From NCBI GenBank assembly GCA_946479025.1, contig CAMLDM010000029.1, positions 1 through 10,792 of the forward strand: a stretch of DNA of 10,792 nt. Reading direction: 5' to 3'. Every line of letters begins with the position of its first letter. Position 1 is the first letter of the stretch. The stretch comes from an uncultured Candidatus Saccharibacteria bacterium (lineage in GTDB: Bacteria > Patescibacteria > Saccharimonadia > Saccharimonadales > CAMLKC01). The notes beneath the pieces were generated by a model. That model saw nothing but the letters and a program-made list of their open reading frames with translations. It did no database searches and was not told where the DNA came from. The position numbers were made by a program, and so were the translations under genes. This document shows positions 1 through 5,015 of the stretch, one piece after another.

Positions 1-297
1 CATGAAATCGAACCACGTATCGGCTGCGAGCAACGTTGCCAGAACAGTAAGAACAGGGCTTGCCCAGGGTGATTTTTTACGCAAAAAGTAAGTCGCGAGC
101 AGGCTTACCGCAAGCAGCACGATATCAAACTCCACCCACATGGCACGCCACGGAATAGTAGCATTCTGCTCGGGAAGCGTGAGCTGCAAATATAAAATCC
201 AAGGCACCAGCGCCACGCTTAGCACTCCGTAAAACCAGCTCATCCAAAAGGGTGCCTTTATTTTTGCTGTCCCTTTTTGATTATTTCTTTGCGTCAT
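1..297 (-). CDS. Multi-pass membrane protein, 3' end beyond window
   Basis: An open frame of 99 codons runs from an ATG at 297 off the left edge, so the C-terminus is missing. After a basic, polar N-terminus (residues 1-15) there are three hydrophobic stretches: about 17-38, 55-72 and 79-99. The second is followed by the basic turn FLRKK and the third ends in ADTWFDFM. The protein is therefore an integral membrane protein of at least three helices. Its ATG overlaps the TGA of the upstream S51 peptidase gene (ATGA, 294-297), and a GGAGG lies 10 bases before it inside that gene, so it should be translationally coupled as the last visible gene of a four-gene operon. I do not recognise the family and propose no function. 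Confidence 0.8.
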   Translation of the reverse strand, partial: MTQRNNQKGTAKIKAPFWMSWFYGVLSVALVPWILYLQLTLPEQNATIPWRAMWVEFDIVLLAVSLLATYFLRKKSPWASPVLTVLATLLAADTWFDFM

Positions 298-917
298 TGT
301 ACTTCAGCCTCCACGACCCGATACTCGCCTCCATCGAACACCACCGCCCGAGAATCTTCCAGTTCGATCATGTTTTTATGGAATTTTCTCACGATCGGCA
401 TGACCTCGGCAAACTCAGAGTTGTCGGCGTGTGGCATAACGACGAATGGGACGAGATTCAATCCGTCTTTTATCACCTCTTCGGCAAAGGCTGGCTCATC
501 AGCCAGTTCCACGCCTTCTATCGATGATCCGGCAACAAGTGCGCCTGCGCTGTCGCCGCCATATACAACACCCTCATCAAGCAAATCTCGAATAACCTCA
601 TCGAAGCCGCTCCTCCGCATTTCATAGCGCAGCATGTACGTGTTGCCGCCATTCGCCCAAACGAGGTCGTGGTCGGCCAGCGCCGCCCTCAGCTCCTTGG
701 GATCATCAAAGTCACGAAGATCAACGATATCAACGCGCATACCAAACCCCTGCATGTAGCCTATGCGGTCGTTAGTCACAAAATCCCTGGGGCGCTTCGT
801 GTAGTAATCTTTCGCGTTGGGAATAATCGCGACAGAAACTTCAGTCAGCGGCTTGCCGAGAAGTGCCGAGAGAGCTTTTGGTGCGGGGATTCTTATCGAC
901 GAAAGATAGAGTTTCAT
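294..917 (-). CDS. Peptidase family S51 (dipeptidase E-like) protein, copy 1
   Basis: This 207-aa protein has the layout of the S51 family (dipeptidase E/PepE, related to cyanophycinase): a class-I-glutaminase-like fold with a nucleophilic serine in a G-x-S-A-G elbow. Visible motifs are WANGGNTYMLR (about 87-97, the oxyanion-side GGNT), the nucleophile elbow GGDSAG with Ser123, and MPHADNS with His163 as the likely catalytic histidine. PepE of this family cleaves Asp-X dipeptides, but the substrate here is unknown. A longer frame opens at 968, but I chose the ATG at 917: MKLYLSS begins the first beta strand, AGGA lies 6 bases upstream, and the start then falls 1 base after the aldo/keto reductase stop. 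It is the third gene of the operon. No signal peptide is seen, so it is cytoplasmic. Confidence 0.85.
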   Translation of the reverse strand: MKLYLSSIRIPAPKALSALLGKPLTEVSVAIIPNAKDYYTKRPRDFVTNDRIGYMQGFGMRVDIVDLRDFDDPKELRAALADHDLVWANGGNTYMLRYEMRRSGFDEVIRDLLDEGVVYGGDSAGALVAGSSIEGVELADEPAFAEEVIKDGLNLVPFVVMPHADNSEFAEVMPIVRKFHKNMIELEDSRAVVFDGGEYRVVEAEVQ

Positions 918-918
918 A

Positions 919-1758
919 TCAGATCCTAGCCAGCCTCTCCATCTCTTCAGTTGTAAGCTCCAGCTCAAGGGCGCCTAGGTTTTCGTCGATGTGCTCCTTT
1001 TTGATAGCTTTTGGAATCGGCAAAGCATCGTTTTGTATCAGCCAGGCAAGCGCCACTTGGGCAGGCTTCGCCTTGTGCGCCTCGGCAATTGCCTGAACGG
1101 TTTCGTTGACTAACACCTCTTGCCGCTTAATCGGCTGGTAGGCAACTATTTGGATATCATTTTGCCGGCAAAAATCCCGGAAGGCCACGGTCACTTCGCT
1201 TTTGTGAAGCACACTAAACTGCATCTGGTTGACCGCGATCGGATGCCTAGCCAGCGCCTGAGCCTCCCTCATATTCTCGACAGCAAAGTTACTTACTCCG
1301 AAATACCGCACGACTCCCTCATCAATAAGTTCATCGATTTGAGGAATCGCCTTTTGCCAATCGCTTCCAGGCCACGGAGCATGGATATATAGCAAATCGA
1401 TGTAGTCGGTGCCGAGCTTTTGAAGCATTTTCTCGACCGCTGGACGGACTTGGCCCTCGCCGACGCTGGTCTTCCAAAGTTTATCCGCAATGAACAGATC
1501 CTCACGCACAAATCCGGCAATGGCACGGCCTATAACTTCATCCGTATAAAAAGCTCCGTATAGTTCGGCGCTGTCAATGTGGTTTTGGCCCTTGTCTATA
1601 GAATAGCGCAGCCCCTCTATCTCCTCGTCTTCATTGCCATACACGGCACGTGTGCCTTTGTATTTTTGCGTAGGGTCAAGCTCAAAGACGCTGCTTATAT
1701 TCCAGGTACCAATGCCAATGGGGTTAAGTTCTTTCCCTGATTTTGTCGTAAGACTCAT
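919..1758 (-). CDS. Aldo/keto reductase
   Basis: A 279-aa NAD(P)H-dependent oxidoreductase of the aldo/keto reductase superfamily ((beta/alpha)8 barrel), reducing aldehydes or ketones to alcohols in the cytoplasm. All hallmarks are present: GIGTWN (15-20), IDSAELYG with Asp62 and the proton donor Tyr67, ADKLWK with Lys93, and YIHAP with His126. GVSNF (154-158) and the cofactor-binding IPKAIKKEHIDEN (248-260) complete the fold. Length is normal. The frame extends 22 codons upstream to 1824, but that would overlap the previous gene by 59 bases. MSLTTKSGKELNPIGIGTWN is the typical N-terminus, so I use 1758. An AAGGA lies just before this ATG at an unusually short spacing, and coupling to the upstream stop (7-base gap) probably drives initiation. 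The physiological substrate cannot be read from sequence. Confidence 0.93.
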   Translation of the reverse strand: MSLTTKSGKELNPIGIGTWNISSVFELDPTQKYKGTRAVYGNEDEEIEGLRYSIDKGQNHIDSAELYGAFYTDEVIGRAIAGFVREDLFIADKLWKTSVGEGQVRPAVEKMLQKLGTDYIDLLYIHAPWPGSDWQKAIPQIDELIDEGVVRYFGVSNFAVENMREAQALARHPIAVNQMQFSVLHKSEVTVAFRDFCRQNDIQIVAYQPIKRQEVLVNETVQAIAEAHKAKPAQVALAWLIQNDALPIPKAIKKEHIDENLGALELELTTEEMERLARI

Positions 1759-1765
1759 ATCCTTA

Positions 1766-2473
1766 TCATACCGCAGGGGTGAATATTTTCCATCTTCCCT
1801 CGCTAACGATCTCGACCGTCTCATCGGTTATTTTTAGCGCTGAGTCATTGTCGAGCGCATAAATTTTGCAGTTTGCCTCATCGGCAGTTTTTTGTAAAAG
1901 TCCATCTGTAATGTACGGATAATTTGTGGATGTGTAGTGCGGCCGTATGGCAAAATCAACCAGCTGCAGAGAATTAGGAGAGCGCTGACCTTCTGGTCCA
2001 AGCTCTTGCAGTGAAACATTATTTGCTCCGGCAGCGAGACGTTTTAGCGGTTGCGATGCGGTCATAATAGTTTTCGAGAGTATCATGCTCCCTGCGCTGC
2101 TTCCCACATAAACCTTGCTCTTCAGTAGGCGCGGCAAGGCCTGCATCAAACCCGATCTTTCCAGCCAATAACCAAGATAAAAATTAGCGCCACCACCCAT
2201 GAATATAACGTCAGCCGCCTCAATCCGGTCCCACCACATTTCTTTGGGCAGATCTATCATCGCCGCGATGTCAATTAGCTCGAACGACTTCCAGCCCACA
2301 TTATAAGCGTTGTTTACGTTCTCAATAAACCACGACTTGTCTCCTACGGCAGCATTTTGCGAGGTGGTGATATATACTAACTTACATTCTCTCGAGGGCT
2401 TCTCCAGAAGTTCGCGCAGAGCCCGCTCGATTGTTTTATTGTGTATGCTTTCTGCAGTGAGTAGAAGTCTCAT
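1766..2473 (-). CDS. Peptidase family S51-like protein, copy 2
   Basis: This 235-aa protein is a second S51/dipeptidase-E-like member, clearly diverged from copy 1. It has FMGGGANFYLGYWL (91-104, the GG[GN]x motif), the nucleophile elbow VGSSAGS with Ser126, and IRPHYTSTNYP with His179 as the probable catalytic histidine. The family adopts a class-I-glutaminase-like fold and cleaves small acidic peptides, but specificity cannot be assigned here. It is the first gene of the minus-strand operon, followed 7 bases later by the aldo/keto reductase. Its ATG stands 6 bases after a TATACT box and no Shine-Dalgarno sequence precedes it, so a leaderless message is likely. There is no signal peptide or membrane segment. 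Confidence 0.83.
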   Translation of the reverse strand: MRLLLTAESIHNKTIERALRELLEKPSRECKLVYITTSQNAAVGDKSWFIENVNNAYNVGWKSFELIDIAAMIDLPKEMWWDRIEAADVIFMGGGANFYLGYWLERSGLMQALPRLLKSKVYVGSSAGSMILSKTIMTASQPLKRLAAGANNVSLQELGPEGQRSPNSLQLVDFAIRPHYTSTNYPYITDGLLQKTADEANCKIYALDNDSALKITDETVEIVSEGRWKIFTPAV

Positions 2474-2479
2474 GAGTTA

Positions 2480-2485
2480 AGTATA
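2480..2485 (-). promoter_or_regulatory. -10 box of the S51/AKR operon, leaderless arrangement
   Basis: On the minus strand TATACT is followed by exactly six bases (TAACTC) and then the ATG of the first S51 gene. With transcription starting about 7 bases after a -10 box, the RNA would begin at or next to the A of ATG. No good TTGACA-like -35 stands at 17 bases (GGATGG there; TTGGAT at a 19-base spacing). The call rests on the -10 and its placement. Confidence 0.55.
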
Positions 2486-2517
2486 GCCCACTTTGTCATC
2501 CCCCATCCAAACCAAAC

Positions 2518-2551
2518 AAAAAGTCCTGGAGAATTAGACCCAGGACTTTTT
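2518..2551 (-). terminator. Rho-independent terminator after tRNA-Phe
   Basis: A perfect 12-bp inverted repeat (2518-2529 with 2540-2551) encloses a 10-base loop. The outer five pairs are A/T, so the transcript ends in a U run in either direction. It starts 20 bases past the CCA end of tRNA-Phe and lies upstream of the S51/AKR operon, insulating that operon from tRNA transcription. Confidence 0.9.
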
Positions 2552-2570
2552 GCAATCTGTAATGATTTCT

Positions 2571-2646
2571 TGGTGGCTCCTCCCAGACTCGAACTGGGGA
2601 CACAAGGCTCTTCAGGCCTCTGCTCTACCAACTGAGCTAAAGAGCC
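2571..2646 (-). tRNA. tRNA-Phe (anticodon GAA)
   Basis: Read on the minus strand, the 76 bases fold as a canonical tRNA. The acceptor stem GGCTCTT/AGGAGCC has one U-G pair. The D arm is GCTC-AGTTGGTA-GAGC, the anticodon arm GAGGC-CTGAAGA-GCCTT with anticodon GAA (codons UUU/UUC), and the T arm CCCAG-TTCGAGT-CTGGG. The discriminator is A and the 3' CCA is encoded. It sits alone between its own promoter and a terminator, so it is a monocistronic tRNA unit. Confidence in isotype is high because the 7-base anticodon loop is unambiguous. Confidence 0.97.
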
Positions 2647-2678
2647 ACACCGCTGCACCTACATGCAACACTTTAGCC

Positions 2679-2707
2679 ATTTTACTAGAGATACGCAGTT
2701 TTGCCAA
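2679..2707 (-). promoter_or_regulatory. Sigma-70-type promoter of tRNA-Phe
   Basis: On the minus strand, TTGGCA (2702-2707) and TAAAAT (2679-2684) are separated by 17 bases. Transcription should start near 2672, giving a 5' leader of about 26 bases before the mature tRNA end at 2646, to be removed by RNase P. Confidence 0.75.
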
Positions 2708-2761
2708 GACAAGACTGCCGCTTCATTTACTATAGGCACATCACAGCCCCGCAGTAGCTAA

Positions 2762-2790
2762 TTGACATTAATGTACATAAGTGTTATAAT
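2762..2790 (+). promoter_or_regulatory. Perfect consensus sigma-70 promoter of the 97-aa gene
   Basis: TTGACA (2762-2767) and TATAAT (2785-2790) are both exact consensus hexamers, with the ideal 17-base spacer. Start of transcription is expected near A2797. This is by far the strongest promoter-like sequence in the window. It faces away from the tRNA-Phe promoter, with 54 bases between the two -35 boxes in which I see no further element. Confidence 0.92.
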
Positions 2791-2798
2791 CTACACAT

Positions 2799-2814
2799 CC
2801 GAAAACAGTTTCGG
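2799..2814 (+). promoter_or_regulatory. 5'UTR hairpin ahead of the 97-aa gene
   Basis: CCGAAA (2799-2804) pairs perfectly with TTTCGG (2809-2814) across the 4-base loop ACAG. It lies 2-3 bases from the predicted 5' end of the transcript, a position typical of stems that protect mRNA from 5'-dependent decay. It does not cover the Shine-Dalgarno at 2828-2833, so a translational switch is less likely than stabilisation. No known riboswitch is recognised. Confidence 0.5.
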
Positions 2815-2837
2815 TCGGACCTGGAATGAGAGGTATC

Positions 2838-3131
2838 ATGCGTCTTGAAAGCCTTCTGGCCCCTCCCGCCGCCACAGCCGTCCGTATGGACGACCCGCTG
2901 GTGAGTGTGCAAGAGGGTCACAAGGTCACGCTGTGGATGTACTACCCTGAGGGCGTGGTACCCGTAACCTTCCGGATGGGCGGCTTCGTCTACAGCGAGA
3001 CCGACCGTACGGAACTGCGGCGTATCCGCCTCATCAACCAGGTGGTCGACACGGACGAAGGCTGGCTGGAGATCGGCCCGAGCACGTTCTACAACGGCTG
3101 CGCCACCTTCACGCCAGCATCTGCGGCGTGA
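2838..3131 (+). CDS. Uncharacterised 97-aa protein, apparently very highly expressed
   Basis: No known family is recognised. The protein is soluble and strand-rich in character: a proline/alanine-rich N-terminus (LLAPPAATAV), then EGHKVTLWMYYPEGVVPVTFRMGGFVY, RRIRLINQVVDTDEGWLEIG, and a short C-tail with one cysteine (NGCATF). It has no signal peptide or membrane segment. The ATG at 2838 follows AGAGG by four bases; an in-frame ATG at 2826 would add four residues but lacks a good ribosome-binding site. Codon use is extreme: all Phe, Tyr, Asn, Ile, Asp, His and Cys codons (20 of 20) end in C, unlike the neighbours. With a perfect promoter and strong terminator it forms a one-gene unit, pointing to abundant product. 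The antisense frame at 2784-3167 lacks such signals. Foreign origin with high GC3 is the alternative reading. Confidence 0.82.
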   Translation: MRLESLLAPPAATAVRMDDPLVSVQEGHKVTLWMYYPEGVVPVTFRMGGFVYSETDRTELRRIRLINQVVDTDEGWLEIGPSTFYNGCATFTPASAA

Positions 3132-3150
3132 ATGCCGCATTCCAGGGACG

Positions 3151-3187
3151 AGGCCTCTTCTGCGCACCAGCGCGGGAGGGGCCTTTT
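3151..3187 (+). terminator. Strong Rho-independent terminator of the 97-aa gene
   Basis: Positions 3151-3165 and 3170-3184 form 15 consecutive pairs (three of them U-G) closed by the loop ACCA and followed by TTTT-CTC-ATTTT. It starts 19 bases after the stop codon of the 97-aa gene. The convergent slipin gene ends at 3189, right at the T tract. On the minus strand no U run follows the stem, so it should work mainly for the plus-strand gene. A smaller 6-bp inverted repeat (3122-3127/3134-3139) straddles the stop codon. Confidence 0.88.
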
Positions 3188-3188
3188 C

Positions 3189-3929
3189 TCATTTTACAAA
3201 TTTCTTGAGTGTTTCTGTCAGCTCCGCAGGCAAAACGAATACGGTTTTCTGCGAAGGCTCGGCCGATATCTTTTCAAGCGTCTGCAGCGTACGGATATTG
3301 ATACCCCCTGCCGTCTTTGCAAGCGTCGCTGCGGCGTCGGCAATACCCTGAGCGGCGGCTTTCTCACCTTGAGCCGTGATGATAACCGCGCGGCGCTCTC
3401 GCTCGGCCTCGGCCTGTTTGGCCATGGCACGTTTCATATCTTGCGGCAGCTCAATGTTCTGGATTTTCACGCTTTCTACATCGATTCCCCACTTTTCCGA
3501 CTGCGTATCTACGATTTCTTTGATCTGCGTGCTCACTTCATCGCGCTTGCCAAGCAGTGAGTCAAGCTCTACGTTGCCGGTCACATCACGCAGCGCCGCC
3601 TGGGCGAACTGACTGCTGGCGTAAATGTAATTCGTCACTTCGAGTACGGCCTTTTCGGCATCTTTTACCCGGAAATACACCACTGCGTCGACATTTACCG
3701 TAACGTTGTCCTTGGTGATAACTTCTTGCTTTGGGATGTCGATCGTATTGGTGCGCACGTCAACCTTTACGAGGCGCTGAATGACAGGAATGACAATGCG
3801 AAGCCCCGGACCGCGCATACCAGTGAATTTACCGAGTGTTAACACCACGCCCCGCTCGTATTGGTTGATGATTCTTATGCCACTTGCAAGAATAAGCGCG
3901 ATAATGATAAACAGCCAGATAATATCCAT
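3189..3929 (-). CDS. Slipin / SPFH (band 7) family membrane protein
   Basis: This 246-aa stomatin/prohibitin-type scaffold protein is anchored by one N-terminal helix (residues 3-21). The SPFH core follows: INQYERGVVLTLGKFTGMRGPGL (21-43), VIPVIQRLVKVDVRTNTIDIP (47-66) and ITKDNVTVNVDAVVYFRV (71-88). A long Ala/Glu-rich coiled coil (about 165-205, MAKQAEAERERRAVIITAQGE) mediates oligomerisation. Family members organise membrane microdomains and often regulate membrane proteases. Slipins are often paired with NfeD, but here the partner gene is ddl, whose stop lies 2 bases upstream. GGAGG inside the ddl 3' end, 7 bases before the ATG, is its ribosome-binding site, so both are cotranscribed. Length is typical of slipins. 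Confidence 0.92.
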   Translation of the reverse strand: MDIIWLFIIIALILASGIRIINQYERGVVLTLGKFTGMRGPGLRIVIPVIQRLVKVDVRTNTIDIPKQEVITKDNVTVNVDAVVYFRVKDAEKAVLEVTNYIYASSQFAQAALRDVTGNVELDSLLGKRDEVSTQIKEIVDTQSEKWGIDVESVKIQNIELPQDMKRAMAKQAEAERERRAVIITAQGEKAAAQGIADAAATLAKTAGGINIRTLQTLEKISAEPSQKTVFVLPAELTETLKKFVK

Positions 3930-3931
3930 GC

Positions 3932-4978
3932 TTATGCCTCCTTTTCCTGCGCTTCAAACGCCGCGTCGATTAGCTTTTCAATCAGCTGAGGGTAGCTGAT
4001 TCCCTCCTGGCGCCACAGCTTGGGATACATACTGATATTGGTAAAGCCGGGGAATGTATTCAGCTCATTGATATATAGCGTGCCGTCGTCGGAGAGGAAG
4101 AAGTCAACCCGCGTCAGGCCGCGGCAGCCAAGCAGCGCGTAGGCTTTACCCGCGAGCGTGCGGATCCGCTCAAAAGTGTCTGCCTCAAGCTCAGCCGGTA
4201 TTACGACCTGCGCACCGCTTACGTCCGAATACTTTTCATCATAACTATAAAAATCTTCGCCGAGTTTTATCTCGCCTACGCCACTTACCTGATGGCGAGG
4301 CGGATTACCTAATACCGCCACTTCCAGCTCTCGGCCGGAAATACCTCGTTCAATAAGCGCTGTGGTGTCGTGTTTGTGCGCCAGCTCCAAAGCCGCAGCC
4401 AACTCCTCTTCGCTATGCACCCGGCTGACACCCACCGAGCTGCCGGCGCGCGCAGGCTTGACAAACATAGGACAGCCAAGACGCATACTCAGCTGGCTGA
4501 AATCCGGAAGTTCTTCTCCAGCTTGATGTACCCTGTACGGAACGATTGCCACGCCGCCCTGGCTCAGAATTTCCTTAGTCGCTACTTTGTCCATGCAAAG
4601 CGCGCTGGATGTCATATCGCAACCCACCACCGGCAGGTGCAGCAGCTGGCCAAGCCCGGCGATGCTGCCGTCTTCCCCATTTTTACCATGCAGAATAGGC
4701 AAAATGACGTCCGGTCGTATCACCTTGCTATCGGGAAACGTAATGAAGCCCTTCGAGCCGAGCGCCGGCGCCAGCTGTGGTGCACCGTGCGTATCAATTT
4801 CATTCTCAGTGTCGAATTTATCGAGCAACCACCATTTACCGTCCCGGGAAATATAACCAAGAAGCACATTAAATTTCGTATCGTCGATTGCGGCATACAC
4901 GTTGCGCGCCGAAAAGATTGAGACCTCGTGCTCAGATGATTCACCGCCGAAAAGTAGGAGTACGGTAGTTCGATCCAT
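3932..4978 (-). CDS. ddl: D-alanine--D-alanine ligase
   Basis: This 348-aa ATP-grasp enzyme joins two D-alanines for the peptidoglycan stem peptide, using ATP, in the cytoplasm. Key sites are GGESSEHEVS (11-20, Glu16 binding the first D-Ala), HGKNGEDG (98-104 region), FVKPARAGSSVGVS (172-185, ATP lysine and active-site serine), and the omega loop FYSYDEKY (243-250). Metal ligands are Asp292 (RVDFF) and Glu305/Asn307 (NELNTFPGFT). The omega-loop Tyr250 is the residue associated with D-Ala-D-Ala synthesis, whereas Phe occurs in D-lactate-using ligases, so a depsipeptide product is not expected. The frame is open far upstream (to 5368) inside rarA, but MDRTTVLLLFGGESS at 4978, preceded by AGGAGG, is the true start. 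First gene of a ddl-slipin operon, divergent from rarA. Confidence 0.96.
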   Translation of the reverse strand: MDRTTVLLLFGGESSEHEVSIFSARNVYAAIDDTKFNVLLGYISRDGKWWLLDKFDTENEIDTHGAPQLAPALGSKGFITFPDSKVIRPDVILPILHGKNGEDGSIAGLGQLLHLPVVGCDMTSSALCMDKVATKEILSQGGVAIVPYRVHQAGEELPDFSQLSMRLGCPMFVKPARAGSSVGVSRVHSEEELAAALELAHKHDTTALIERGISGRELEVAVLGNPPRHQVSGVGEIKLGEDFYSYDEKYSDVSGAQVVIPAELEADTFERIRTLAGKAYALLGCRGLTRVDFFLSDDGTLYINELNTFPGFTNISMYPKLWRQEGISYPQLIEKLIDAAFEAQEKEA

Positions 4979-4982
4979 GCTG

Positions 4983-4988
4983 CCTCCT
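4983..4988 (-). promoter_or_regulatory. Consensus Shine-Dalgarno of ddl
   Basis: AGGAGG on the minus strand, 4 bases before the ddl ATG, decides the start at 4978. It abuts the proposed -10 box at 4989-4994, so a transcript from that promoter would barely include it or lose it. Either an additional promoter lies further upstream inside rarA or the -10 assignment is imperfect. Confidence 0.7.
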
Positions 4989-4989
4989 A

Positions 4990-5015
4990 GCATACAATGT
5001 ATAATAAAAGTATGC
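4990..5015. repeat. Inverted repeats in the rarA-ddl promoter region
   Basis: GCATAC (4990-4995) and GTATGC (5010-5015) form a perfect 6-bp inverted repeat around the rarA -10 box. Nested in it, ATACA-A-TGTAT (4992-5002) is an 11-base palindrome. Such symmetry in a divergent promoter could be an operator for a dimeric regulator. It may also be partly chance in an AT-rich stretch. Confidence 0.35.
5000..5005 (+). promoter_or_regulatory. -10 box of rarA, leaderless arrangement
   Basis: TATAAT is followed by six bases (AAAAGT) and the rarA ATG at 5012, the same geometry as at 2471-2485 on the other strand. The transcript would start at or next to the ATG and no Shine-Dalgarno precedes it. The -35 position (ATGCTG) is poor. 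Confidence 0.55.

Noticed and set aside
2470..2658. Minus-strand open frame of 62 codons and the opposite plus-strand frame at 2550-2735
   Set aside because: Both are translations across tRNA-Phe (the SLAQLVEQRPEEP...SSSLGG pattern is the classic tRNA artefact) and its terminator.
3122..3139. 6-bp inverted repeat around the stop codon of the 97-aa gene, considered as a separate terminator
   Set aside because: No T tract follows it, and the far stronger stem with a T tract lies 12 bases downstream.
2784..3167. 127-codon minus-strand frame opposite the 97-aa gene
   Set aside because: It lacks a promoter or ribosome-binding site and begins inside the terminator stem. The plus strand has promoter, SD, codon bias and terminator.
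4370..4921. 183-codon plus-strand frame inside ddl
   Set aside because: Antisense shadow of ddl, whose catalytic motifs are intact across the whole region.
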